From Aphanomyces cochlioides (Eukaryota; Oomycota; Saprolegniomycetes; Saprolegniales; Verrucalvaceae): DNA of 64,000 nt. The DNA is taken from contig JAHQRK010000007.1 in the NCBI GenBank assembly GCA_019828595.1, positions 1,550,001 through 1,614,000 on the forward strand, given 5' to 3'. Positions 28,301 to 39,275 of this stretch are shown piece after piece; within the stretch, counting starts at the first letter, position 1, and each line of letters opens with the position of its first letter. A program made the translations under genes and the position numbers. A model generated the notes under the pieces. That model ran no database searches and was not told the DNA's origin. It saw only the letters and a list, made by a program, of their open reading frames with translations.

Positions 28301-29602
28301 CTCGTGCTCGAAAGCTCATGGTGCCATTGCATAAGCAAGTCATGAAAATGGAACGATTTGAAACAGAAATCGAAGATGAAGAACGTGGAAAACGCGCCAC
28401 GTACTCGGTTGTATTTTCCAAAAAGAGTTTAGGCTTAGAACTGGAAACAGACTTTTATGGTATTTTATTTACAAACTCGTGTTGACGAATTTCTAGGCGA
28501 ATCTGTAATTGTCAAAAATTGTTTGGATCGATCAGCAATTGATGGTGCCGAGACAACAAGTCGCGATGTTACATCAAGAATTCTGCAACCTGGTGATGTG
28601 TTGATACAGTTGGGAGATGTGGACGTCCGCAACATTGGCTTCCGTGAGACTATAGCACTAATTAGAGGATCCAGCCGGCCAGTTACCTTAACATTTGAAA
28701 GTTGCGATGTGTTCGAAGACGATGGTGTGGATGATGTGAAATACGTTTACTCTCCCAACTCTGCCTCCATTGTTTCAACGTTTCCTACAAGTAATTCTCT
28801 CAAAGTCAAGCAAACCCATTGGGTGATTATAACAGACAGGAGAGTTCTCTATATCCAATGGGACAATGAAGCTAACCTTGAGGATGCTCTGTTGGAATGG
28901 TCAATTCCTTTGCGCTCTGTGCATTCAGTGGAATTACAAGATGACTCAGTCAAGCTAAATCTCCGTGTTGGAGTCAATAGTATCTTTACTGGACCACTGC
29001 TACGTCCCGAGTGGAAGCATGATACACCTCAAGCGATCGATGCGATGAACGTATTTTATCAAGTGATGCAAAAAAGTTTTGGTGCGAATTCAGAACTGTC
29101 CGACGTACAAGAGGTTTATCCATCGGACACATCATTCTCTGGTATGCTTCGAGTCCAGTTTGTTAACGGAGGCAAGCGCCGTCGTTGGTGTATCCTATGT
29201 CGCAATTGCTTCTACGTTTTTACTCTGAACTCACCGAAAACATTGCGCTTCATTGTGCCATTGGGGCGGGTTGCAGTCTCCAAAGAGGCCTCCTTAGTTT
29301 GGAGCCTGAAGAATGGCTCACAGAACTATGCATTACCAGTTCTACAAATTGAAGGACCCACTCTTACTGAGAAGTCGGAAAAAGAAATCATGCTCTTTGC
29401 AGAGAAAAGTGAGGACGTCGAAATGTGGATGTCTGCTTTGCAACACGCTGCCGGTAAAGGCATGCGGCATTCCAAGGGAACTCGATTTTATGCCCCAACT
29501 GAAGCGACAACATTATTGGTCGGATGCAAAGAAACGAAGCCGTACATGGTAGCTCAGTTGGTAGATGCTTTGAAGAAGACTTTGGCTGTATTCAAAGCAT
29601 AG
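16358..29602 (+). CDS. VPS13: VPS13 family bridge-like lipid transfer protein with C2, PH and PDZ domains
   Basis: Rod-shaped lipid-transfer protein of membrane contact sites, about 4,175 residues. Exons: 16358-16765, 16806-16916, 16957-17049, 17090-19924, 19966-20963, 21002-21985, 22028-22919, 22961-23094, 23160-23818, 23864-24973, 25014-25521, 25558-26908, 26951-27236, 27279-27523, 27564-27852, 27899-28094, 28137-28459, 28497-29602. The N-terminal chorein motif is LGKFLTLDASQLNLSIWSGD. The SHR-BD/VAB region is near residues 2670-2840 (VPRYVLINQTSFPLSYR). The VPS13 C-terminal region reads VEPFEGARAGSG, SFDGHYQQIRAKARRRH and EGVTGVVMNPLRGAQ. Extra domains are a C2 domain (about 2260-2400), a PH domain split by an insert (about 2895-3140), a PDZ domain (about 3790-3895) and a final PH domain (about 4018-4128). 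Human VPS13 proteins are shorter (about 3,100-4,400) and lack PDZ. The exon 8/9 junction is uncertain; the rest fits in frame. Confidence 0.93.
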
Positions 29603-29620
29603 ACAGTAGATTAGGGCTTG

Positions 29621-29841
29621 TACACCATTTGCCGGTTTAGTTCGTTTAACTTACGATATATTTCGTATCATTTGCAATATATTTCGTATCAGTGCAATAT
29701 ATTTCATATGACTTGCATTTAATTTCGTGGTCGGCGACGAAAATCGATTTATATTTCGCATGACTTGCATTATATTTCATACCTCTTGCATTTAATTTCA
29801 TATTTTTTTGCTTATATTTCGTATCACGTGCATTTTAATTC
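29621..29841 (+). repeat. Left arm of foldback element with internal short repeats
   Basis: The arm is made of imperfect repeats of about 15-25 bp built on the core ATATTTCGTATCA / TTGCATTTAATTTCGT. It ends with GTATCACGTGCATTT near 29834, mirrored at the start of the right arm. Confidence 0.8.
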
Positions 29842-30067
29842 ATAGTAATGCAAAATATATTCAACGTCCTATTGAGATATGAAGTTTCACATGTGTTGCA
29901 GTGTTGGTTTGAGCTATGAATTTGCGACGGGCAAGCGCATATGAACTCTGCCGAGCTTGATTGATGCTCGCATTAACTTATATGGTGATTGAAGCGTCCC
30001 ATCAATTTCTTATGAGGTCGATAACAATTTTTTGTTAAATTTTCTATGTACTTTTTCTCTTTTCTGC

Positions 30068-30308
30068 GAATTTAAATGCACGTGATACGAAATATAAGCA
30101 AAAAAATATGAAATTAAATGCAAAAGGTATGAAATATAATGCAAGTCATGCGAAATATAAATCGATTTTCGTCGCCGACCACGAAATTAAATGCAAGTCA
30201 TACGAAATATATTGCACTGATACAAAATATATTGCACTGATACGAAATATATTGCAAACGATACGAAATATATCGCAAGTTAAACGAACTAAACAGGCAA
30301 ATGGTGTA
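30068..30308 (-). repeat. Right arm of foldback element, one repeat unit longer than the left
   Basis: Reverse-complement match to the left arm across its full length. It carries an extra unit of about 20 bp (TACAAAATATATTGCACTGA type, near 30221-30240), so repeat number has changed in one arm since the arms were last identical. It ends in GCAAATGGTG plus TA. Confidence 0.8.
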
Positions 30309-30467
30309 GTAATAAGAAACGTGACTTTCAATTTTGCGATATCAACACTTCAAGGTGTAAGTGAAGCTCTTCAAAGACATCTCCATACTTGAGAAATCAT
30401 TTGAGCATGACATAAAAGAAAACTTTACGCCAGATGAAGCTTGCTTTTGTTAGATTCATTGTGAGCC

Positions 30468-33400
30468 ATGAAAACGATATTGACATGGAAAATTGAATCG
30501 GAATTTTACTTCGCAGAGACAGCTATAGACTCGAGCATTAGGACGGTTTTTGATGAAGAGACACGACGACGGTTACTGATGAAAATGTATTTTACTAATG
30601 TGATTGCAGTGAAATGGACACACGTCTCCGGCAAAATCATCGAAAGAAACGTGGTGCAAACAGAGCTGATGGACTTGGATTAGTGCAGCACTGGAGCCCC
30701 ATCATATCAGTAGTCCCATTCCCACCTCTGGTGAACTCCCCGAATATCCCAGTTGCAAGTTCACAGCAGTCGACACAGAAACGCGGACCAATACGCCTTC
30801 CGACATGTGTCAGCTCATTAACAAGAGCCAAGCAATCTTGCCGAAAGCCCACAACTGCACCGATGTCTGCTGATAAAATGTGCTCAGCAACTGAGTTTAC
30901 GTCATCACCAAATCAAGTGTCAACTCACCGACAGAAACTCTGCTCAACCATAAATGATTCAATAGTACAAGAGAAATGGGCTCCTCCAATTGTTCTCGCT
31001 ATGCCAGATATGAATAGGTCTGTTCCACCAACTCGATCCACTCCAATTTCTGGAGATCCTGTGGGAAACGATAACAGTGAGAAGATAATGCTACATTTTT
31101 TCTTGGACGAATGGCTGGAGCAATTCCATAGAGAAGAGCAAAATTACAGATCCATCAGTAAAGTCTAATCCGAGTTGTTGTCGCTAACTACTAGCCATAG
31201 CGGTGCAAGCTGAAGTTGGGTTCAGTGAAATTGAGAAGTTAACAGGCCATGTACCTCGTCCACATGAGCTGATGACTGTTTTTTGCTGTGTATTGTTGGG
31301 TAACATTATTCACGTATATTACTCTTCACGGGACAACAACATATAGAACGTCTTGTTCCTTATTTTGGTCAATATCAAGAACTCCTAAAAGCTCTCAGCA
31401 GAGAAATGAGACGATCCATCTACATGCACCATAAACTTTGTGATGAGCCTAGAATATTGTTCAATGCCCCAACATATTTTACCGCAGTAAATGAACTGAA
31501 TCATGAGCATCTTGCTTGCGTTGCGAGAAGGTTTGACAAGTGCATTGTGTAACTCAGATTCAAATAGGCTTAAGAGCACTCAGAGAAATACTTTCATACA
31601 CCACGAATTATTGCACCAACAAGTCGTATTAGAATCAATTATGGCGAAATGGGATGGCGAATTAACACGCTCGTGCTTCTTTGCTTGGTACGCAGAATCC
31701 ATAGCAAGAAAAAGGGTATTTAGATTACAATGTGTGGTGTGGTTAACTTGCCCTATTCCTACAGGTTATATCGAAAAAATTGCTTTGGTTCTCCTTCTGG
31801 TATTCGGGCTCACCCCAGACAACATTACGATCGACGTTTGCTGAGTGGAAGCGTTGGCATGGATTTCGCATGAATCAGCGAATAATACAAAGTTTGCTCG
31901 AAAATTGGTACTCAGAAACATCGCCAGATTAGGATAACTGGTACTTTTACTAGTCAGAAAGTTGGAAGTGCTCAAAAGAATGTGGCAATGCTCACGGAAA
32001 CAAACGATACACTTCAAGAAGAATTCACGAGCCTACTCGACGACAACACCTCGCTTTACGACAATGTTCAGTTGTTGAGCTATCAAATTGAGAATGGTAA
32101 AAAGAATTCCGATGGTATAATTGACATAGTGCTAGCCAAGCGGTTTGTTCAAAGTACTTTGGAACGAGAAGAGCTCGTGTGTTTTGATGGGCAATTGCGA
32201 ATGGAAGTTGTCTCTGAGGTTGGGTATTTCATTCTCGAGTCTCTTCTCCGTTCACAGTATAATCTCGGTTTTCACCAACGAATAATTGGCCCAGTAACCC
32301 ACATTACAATTACCATTTTTGATTAATGGATAGTTTTCTGAAGACTCTTCATGTTTGGAGCAATTTTTCTCCTACGTGCTGAAAATACCTGCGACGACTC
32401 CATTATCAGTGCAAGAGTTGACTTGGGAATCATTCATTACGTTTTTAATTGAATTGGAAAAATTTCTCAGACAAAACAACATCAAGTTTAACATTGACGA
32501 TACTTTGGCAGCAAAGTCTTCGTCGCAATACGACGTAACAGTCAAGATATATTCCTTATCTCTTTGAGCTGCACTTTCGTAGATTTTACTATTTCACGAG
32601 TGGACGACAACATGTGTCTTTCAACAAGAGCATTATATAGCTTCCCCGACTTTATTTTTTGCAAGGCATTTTGAAGACCATGAAATTTCAGTTTATCCTA
32701 CAAGAGAATCCGCATGTACACTGAACTATAAATGCTTTCATCAGTGATTTCAATCTAGCTTCCCATCGAACATTGGGCTTGCAACAAAACACAACGCGGC
32801 ATCCATCTCTCTCAAGTGTCCAGAGTCTTCTGAACCTTCAGAAGTTTCAATCGACGGATTTGGATCTGTTTTCAACACATTGGCAAGTTCTGTTAGTTGG
32901 AAGATGTTTCCAGGAGTATGGATCCCTTATCTTTCACCAAAGTGATATGAGCCCATACTTCCACAATTGGTGTATTAGTGAGTTGTTACAAAAACAAAAG
33001 AAGATAGCTAAAGTGACAAAGTCCAAAGCCAGTAAAATGAGAATTACAGAATCAGGAAAGGAAGACAAGGTCGAGGAACAATTTATTGATCATTTACCGA
33101 TGAGAGCGTCAAGAAGTATCGTGAATGCATACAGCTTGTGGACAAGCATTTGCTCTGATTTGTGTGTTGCGACTGTCGTGGAAGTGAACTCAACCTCCCC
33201 AGCCGTCCATATGGTAAGATATATGAATATTATTGCTCTAAAATTTGGATAATTTCTCGTCAGACTCGAAGCCCATCGAAGCAGACTCTCACATCAAACG
33301 GTTCAGCTTCTGCTGTAGGTCGACAGGTATATGTTTTCATACTATATCTTGCTTCCTCCTCGGAAATAGGATCAACCAAATTTAAGAATGGAAAAAGCTC

Positions 33401-34722
33401 CACATTTTGAATTAAGTCCCACAAGCATTTACCTATCTGGGGGGCCTCAGGCCAGCAAGAAGTATGGCACGTTCGAAACAGCAAAGCTTCGATCGTGCGA
33501 TGTTTATCGAGTCGTGGAATTAAAACGAAATATTGATGAACTCCATGATATTGTTCAGCGAAACTGGGAGAAAAGTAAAGAGGTCAATTTGCTTCACAAT
33601 CAGAAGCACTCAACAGCACTGTAGGTGGACGCTACGAAAGCAGCAATGACGCATGCTCGGCTTGCAATGTGGAATACTGCTTGCGTCTTAGCTCAAGAAA
33701 AAGAAAGAATGAACACTCCGTTATCAAGCCACACTATGTCGAAAGGTTTTATAGTTGTAATTATATTTTCTTTTCTTCGAACTTAGATGTCCGCCCCAGC
33801 CTATTTCAAGTTGTTGCATGGGAATCGAAAGGCATTTGTGGCATTATTCAGGAGGAAGTCGATCCCGAGAGTGAAATGGAAAATGTGAGGCGCTCGCTTC
33901 AAGTGAATGATTTGTATTTCCGCATGTTATATGCAAAAGCGGAGACAGGTCTTGATATTTCCCATGCACTAACGGTGGAAGAACTATGGCATACGATGAA
34001 AAAACTTCGTGTTTCAACCAAAGTCATTCCAACTTCTCTACACGACGAAAGGTACAGTAAATACCTGTCTCTAGAGTAATATATCTTTCGTAGTGCGGAC
34101 CACCAAGTTATATCAGTGGAGGAGTTAGCTGAAATCATCTTGAAAATTTGTAACGAGCAATTTGGAGAAATGACACGCTTGGGACAACGAGTAGATCGGT
34201 TTGTTGTGGAGTACTTGTCGTCTTTGCAAAAACCCAAGTCTGCTCTTCACGAAGAGGCTCAGACAACAGCAATGAAGGTGCAGAGTCCTATTCGTTTGTT
34301 TAGATTAACGTGATGCACTTAGTCTGTTTTGAGTGAATTCAAGAACACACTCCACAACATTTTCAAGCGTTTTGCCTCCAAACCTAGATCAAAAGAGAAA
34401 AGTGTGATGCACATGAAATTAAGGGATTGGCTTGGATTCATCAAGGTGGTTTTCATTCAATTTCTAAGTTCAACCTAAGAAATAGGAATACAAACTTGTG
34501 ACAACACAATTCACAAGTGGTATTGCTCAAGAATTATTTCGAAGTGTACAGTACGAAGACTCCCAAGAGGATGAGCTTGAGATGGTGTATGCGGAGTTCT
34601 GTGATGCTATTATTGCACTCGCTGGGTATTTTCTGCCTGACCCATTCATGGATTGGCCTGTAAAGACCGCAACCTTCATACGGAACTTTTTGAGCCACGA
34701 ATTATTGTCTGAATTAAAATAA
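30468..34722 (+). CDS. Unrecognised 18-exon protein of about 1,173 residues
   Basis: I do not recognise this protein. The model joins 18 exons with consistent frames: 30468-30571, 30610-31157, 31201-31299, 31347-31530, 31568-31715, 31765-31907, 31954-32218, 32258-32293, 32334-32534, 32583-32715, 32759-33213, 33264-33326, 33370-33582, 33625-33745, 33787-34051, 34094-34277, 34323-34445, 34486-34722. Residues about 50-200 are Ser/Pro-rich. Near residues 290-410 there are Trp-containing helices (FFAWYAESIARKR, STFAEWKRWHGFRM) that recall the spaced Trp motifs of Sfi1/centrin-binding repeats. A coiled coil follows (LTETNDTLQEEFTSLLDDN). The C-terminal third holds helix-loop-helix pairs resembling degenerate EF-hands (VEELWHTMKKLRV, VISVEELAEIILKICNEQF). 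A cytoskeletal or basal-body role is a guess. The first ATG may not be the true start, because the foldback element lies just upstream. Confidence 0.6.
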
Positions 34723-35844
34723 TTGTCCCCACCTATTATGTTTATTGAGAAGTCTCAGCAGGATATTGTTTGTTGGAACAAACGTAAATTCTGGTCGCAC
34801 CAGATCACTTTCTGAAGGCCATCTTTACAAACATCTCCAGAGAACTTTTTGCATCATGGTTTTTGCCCGGCTATTTGTGTTCATGTGTAGATCAATGCAA
34901 GTTAGGCCACGGTAGGGTGATGTCTTTAGTGAGATGTTTTATTCGAGGTAAATGAATTGAAACAAGGCGATGAGAGTAATGTTAAAGGAATTCGTTTTAT
35001 CCCGTGAAAGGATAAAAATGTTGCTCATCGATTTGAATGTAGCAGGCCATCCCGGAAATTGCTTTCGTGATCATTGCTGCTATTTCACATATTTGTCAAC
35101 GCTCACAATTAGTTTGTCATTTCTAGAACTCGTCTTCCAGAAAAGATTAATTTTTTCTTCTGTGGCAGAACTTGACGTGGACTCTCATTTTACCACTGAT
35201 ACTGCATTCTCATTGAGGAATTTGGTTTATTTTTTCTCGCTAGGAATTTTCGTTTCACGTGTCAATCCACAATGAATTTTTCAAAATCTATTTCAAGTTT
35301 CTCATTTGTCACAATTCACCAAAGAGTCAGTTCTGGATTTCTACACTTGATTAAAATATAGCATGGTCGATTGAAACGGCAATGCGATAGGTTTTGGTTA
35401 ATTTCTTAGCCAATCAAATATATCGAAAGAACCAGCTTTGTCCAATCACGATAGCAACTACTTCTGGTCGAATATGTTTCATTTTCCAATTTTCTCTGTC
35501 TCCCTAGGTTCATCAGCCACCATCTTCTCATCACCCACACCCCTGCGCCAGTATATCGACCCTTGGTCTTGAATAGCGCCGACTGTTTGCTTGGATTCAC
35601 GCTTCGTTGTCAAGCTTTGTGCCGTCCGTTGTGTTGTGTAGGCTTGTTTTGCTTGGATATTTGCCACGTGTGCTTACCATTTGTGATCCTCGGAGACTTT
35701 TCTCGGATTCAACCCCTCGTTCATGCGAACTTTACGAAGTGTCCTTGATTTATCAATGCTTTTGTTCCCGTGCAAAGTGAAAAATCTGCCCTACTATTTT
35801 TTGTTGGAGCAATTGTTGCCATTTCACCGCACAAGATACTAGAT
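34723..35844. other. Gene-poor region, no supported gene
   Basis: About 1.1 kb after the unrecognised gene. Frames at 34970-35275 (+) and 35479-35667 (-) have no motifs and hydrophobic or random composition. Two CCAAT boxes lie at 35410-35414 and 35442-35446. The more GC-rich part 35500-35760 could be a promoter or a decayed repeat. Confidence 0.35.
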
Positions 35845-36518
35845 ATGTTCTGTTCCCTCGGACGCTTTGTGAATCTACAGTCTGGAAATGTGAACTACAA
35901 TGCGACATTCACCAAGATTTTAAAGGAAAGATACAAGAGAAGGCGCACTCATCAGAAAATAAGACTCAGTAACACACGCGAGAGAACAATGTTGAGCCAG
36001 GCAATGCGACTCACGATATTGTCAGACCAATCAATCACGCTCGAGTAGCTTGGAGTTGCCTCTCGATTTATTTGGGAGATGTGAAGACTTATATACCACT
36101 GCGACACGAGAAACCCTGAGCATAGAAACAAATGGCAAGGCATCCCAACAAGCTAAGATCTCCACGCCAAGCTTTGACTTCGACAAGTTCCATTCTTTAC
36201 ATCCAAACATATTTATCCCAAACGGGCCTACGAAGCAAGGAAAGACAGAACGAAGGATCAATGTGGGCTAAATTCGTGCAGTCATACGTGAGCCAGTATT
36301 TCCGTGAGACGATAGCCAAGTTGACACAATTTTCAGCATCGATAATGCCACGACGCCACCTTTGTAGTTGCCTCGAACAAGTGCAAGTGATCGGAAATCA
36401 TTCAGAGCGATGGGTTCATGCACTTATTCCCGTTACGAGATATTTACCTCACTCTGCTGGTCTAACCACGCCTAAACATGTACTGGAGCTCCGTGGGCAG
36501 CATGGCCTTGAGGACTAA
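35845..36518 (+). CDS. Candidate three-exon gene, unknown product
   Basis: Joining 35845-36044, 36079-36262 and 36297-36518 across two short GT-AG gaps (34 nt each) gives an open frame of about 201 residues. The middle part is hydrophilic (CEDLYTTATRETLSIETNG, ISTPSFDFDKFHSLHP) and the end has several Cys and His. No family is recognised. The introns are shorter than most in this window, and frames are open on the other strand too, so this may be a decayed gene or a chance assembly. The paired CCAAT boxes at 35410-35446 lie about 400 bp upstream. Confidence 0.3.
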
Positions 36519-36967
36519 TTTTTGCTGAAATGCAGATTCGAGCATATATCGTATCTTACGGCTAGTTTTTCCTGAAGCTGCAAATGGGGTGTGTGTGATG
36601 AGTTGAAGAGGCATTCGAATCTGGAGGTACTGCATGTTTACATGTCTTGGATTGAAACAAGCGTGCTTGTTACCAAATCCATATATTTTACCTGTCCGAA
36701 TTGGCTCTGCCTTGACGTGGCGGACAGGCTTAACCACCAAACGAGCCAAACTTTGTGTATCGCACTCTTCATCACCGTCTCTTCCTAGAATCAGTATTGT
36801 CGATGTGCGTTGCCTCGTGACGTCGTCTCGTGGAAGCGTTGATTTATTCTTGGGAATACTTTTGCACTTCCAAATCGAACGAAGGCAGAATCCGCAATTT
36901 GACAAATTGCAGAATTGCTAATGTCTCTATTATTTTACGTTAACCAATTTGTATTTTTGATGTTGAA
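36519..36967. other. Intergenic region with overlapping unassigned frames
   Basis: Open frames occur on both strands, the longest at 36462-36905 (-, 147 codons), but none has a motif or plausible composition. I see no repeat or RNA gene. Confidence 0.3.
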
Positions 36968-37144
36968 ATGCCCGCCTTGAATAAGTCATCAGTTCCATGT
37001 CAGTCAGTCACGCCGAAAACTAAATTCGGCGCAGTCATATTCGGATTCTATCGTTCTACAAGAAGGTCCTCCCTTCGTTCATTGCGCAATTGGCGTCGTC
37101 AAGTTCCAATGATGTACTCTCTTGAAAGTTATTACGGTTACTAA
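36968..37144 (+). CDS. Possible small basic protein (58 residues)
   Basis: A short open frame starting MPALNKSSVPCQSVTPKTK and ending MMYSLESYYGY, rich in Arg and Ser in the middle (RSTRRSSLRSLRNWRR). The composition looks protein-like, and it ends 60 bp before the ATP10 gene. No family is recognised. It could instead be part of the ATP10 promoter region. Confidence 0.3.
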   Translation: MPALNKSSVPCQSVTPKTKFGAVIFGFYRSTRRSSLRSLRNWRRQVPMMYSLESYYGY

Positions 37145-37204
37145 CCTCAAATATCCGGATAACCACTCGGTCATTGGCTTTCCAAACGACATCGAGAGGT
37201 CAAA

Positions 37205-38132
37205 ATGCTATCTCTGCTGCAGCGCCGCAGCGTTGATCACATGAAACATAGATTAGTCGTGTCGTCGTCCATTCTGCGCTATGCAAGCACAGATGGTCAA
37301 GGTGAAACCAAGAATCAAAGGCCGCCAAGAGCTAAACTTGTGTCGAAAGTTCATGGTATGTTTTCTGCACCAGTCTTATTTGAAGGATCGTAATCTAGAG
37401 CCGATCACGTACCAAGCCGACAAATCTGTTGTTGAAAACTGGAAGGTTGCAATGAAAGCCATGGATGAAATGATGCAAGATATCGATGCCAAAAAACCCA
37501 AGCAGTACATGCCCAATAAGTTTAAAGAGATGAAAGAGTACAATGACACGGATGGGAAAGTTGTGGTAGTGTTTGACCTGTTTGTACTGCATTTTTATAT
37601 TTGCTTCTAGGTTTCGAAGATGGAATTGACCCCAGTGTCTCAAGCTCCAGAAGTTCCAGCCCTCAAAGTTCAAAATCTCAACAACTCTGACTATGACTTG
37701 AGGAACCTGACTGGCGGGAAGCTCACGCTACTTTTGACGTGCTTTAAAAATTCTGGCTTTGGTAACCTACTGGGATGGAGAGAGTCGTTTGAAAAGGCAT
37801 TCGGTGCTAAAAATCCAATGATTCAAGTTGTGCAGCTCAATATTATTGAGGAGTGGTATGTGAAGTTGATGCCAGGCATGATTCGCAATGGTTTGCGCTC
37901 GAAAACACCGGAAGAGCACCACAATTTGACTTGCCTACACTTTGGTCGATGCGATGATTTCCGTGCCGCACTGGACTTGAACAACAGCTTTGTCGGTTAT
38001 GTCCAACTTGTCGATGCCAAAAGCCGAGTTCGTTGGACAGCTGCCGGGACCATTACTCCAGAAGAAAGCACTGTTATGAATCTCTTGAGCTCCAAGATCA
38101 TTAGCGAGATATCTCAAAAACCTAGAAAGTAA
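37205..38132 (+). CDS. ATP10: ATP10-like mitochondrial ATP synthase assembly factor
   Basis: Assembly factor of the mitochondrial F1Fo ATP synthase (acts with Atp6). Three exons (37205-37355, 37399-37565, 37611-38132) give 279 residues. The N terminus (MLSLLQRRSVDHMKHRLVVS) is Arg-rich and fits a mitochondrial targeting peptide. The C-terminal 150 residues match the ATP10 family: LTGGKLTLLLTCFKNSGFG, then AFGAKNPMIQVVQLNIIEEW, FGRCDDFRAALDLNNSFVGY and VDAKSRVRWTAAGTITPEE. This fold is thioredoxin-like, but the family has no CxxC, as here. The start is the first ATG in a presequence-like context. The family call is firm. Confidence 0.9.
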
Positions 38133-38270
38133 ATCAAGACTTTCACTCAGGACTTGACATTTGTTTTCATTTTGGGGCTGCATTTTGTCTTCGTATGACC
38201 ATCCACATTCATCCGGTCCGGATACAGAACATAAACTGGCTTATCAAAGGAAATCGAGAGCAAACTTGCC

Positions 38271-39275
38271 ATGGGTGTCGTGAATTGGGCATGTGAGGAA
38301 GTCCTGGCTTGGCTCAATCGGGCTGGCTTTGTCAAGTATGAAGAGGTGCGCATCTTCATTCTGGATGTCACGGTTTATTCGTATATATGACAGGTATTCC
38401 GAGAGAATGACATCTCAGGAGGTATTGCATTTGTACTCAGCAATCCACCATGAAATGAATGCACAGATATTCTGTTGACACTCACGAATGATATCTTGCG
38501 TGATGACCTGAAGATTGCAGCATATGGCCACCGCGTAAGACTTCTTCAAGCAATTGCAGTACATTTGATTGTTACCGCTGACCTAACTATTCAAAGAAAT
38601 TAGTCGATGAGGACTCTTCGAATGCGAATATCCAACATCTGACACCAATAACGGACCATCAGTCACTTCATCAACCAATGGACCACGTATGTATTTGGAT
38701 ACAGGCATTATTGACATGCTCTTGTTGACGGATGTAGAATGAGCCACCATCAATTATTGTTCCCCATTCAGAGCCTTCAAGAAACCCCACGGAATTGTCA
38801 CCTCCACTACCAGTTAGTTTTCTCCCCTGCGTGTTCTCAAGTGTCCTAGGTGTTCCCCCCTGAAAATCTTCCCCCTATCCCAAAAATATACCGGCGAAAG
38901 TTTTTCAACTCCAAGGTTGGCAAAGATATTCGACTCAATCCAACGTATCCCCATCATATGCTTCATGACTCGAAGGGTCATTGCATAATGTGTTTTTCTG
39001 ACAGCACAAGTGGTCGTCGGCGAGAGCTTCAAACAAAAAAGAGATGCCTGACATGCCAAGTGCATCTTTGCAGCAAGAAATTTGGAAATAACGAAAAATC
39101 ATGCTTTGAGATATTTCACGAAATGGAAACGCTGGAGAAGCGTCCAAGGCCTCCGCCTCGACCAAGAGTCATCTACATTTTGCCCAACTGGGACCCGTCT
39201 AAAGACTCGTACGAGAGTCTGAAGCGCGAAGCTGAAAGACGAAGGCAATCAAGCACTGATTCGTATAATGTTTAA
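38271..39275 (+). CDS. SAM-domain protein with piggyBac-type zinc-binding C terminus
   Basis: Six exons (38271-38345, 38394-38421, 38467-38558, 38597-38686, 38738-38812, 38850-39275) give 261 residues. Residues 4-65 form a SAM domain split by two introns: WACEEVLAWLNRAGFVKY, VFRENDISGD, ILLTLTNDILRDDLKI, GHRVRLLQAI. A Pro-rich linker follows. Residues 160-215 carry a Cys/His cluster CIMC-x16-CLTC-x4-C-x9-CFEIFH, with the spacing and the closing CFxxxH typical of the zinc-binding tail of piggyBac transposases. No DDE catalytic domain is present in the gene or nearby. SAM domains mediate protein assembly; the tail may bind DNA or protein. The most economical reading is a host gene that gained a transposase tail. 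A similar but unrelated zinc ribbon is the alternative. Confidence 0.72.

Larger units (their letters stand above)
29621..30308. mobile_element. Foldback / MITE-like non-autonomous DNA element with long inverted arms
   Basis: A 688-bp element bounded by TA on both sides, with ends TACACCATTTGCC and its reverse complement GGCAAATGGTGTA. The two arms (29621-29841 and 30068-30308) are nearly perfect inverted copies, about 220-240 bp each, around a 226-bp centre without coding potential. The TA flanks fit a Tc1/mariner-type target duplication, but no transposase gene is present, so it would depend on one elsewhere. It sits 18 bp after the VPS13 stop codon and 160 bp before the next gene. Near-identity of the arms suggests recent insertion or ongoing arm conversion. 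Confidence 0.85.

Noticed and set aside
29640..30290. CRISPR-like or satellite array
   Set aside because: The short repeats are diverged, have no regular spacers, and are arranged as two inverted arms of one transposon-like element.
36462..36905. Minus-strand frame of 147 codons
   Set aside because: No motif or plausible composition, and other frames of the same DNA are equally open.
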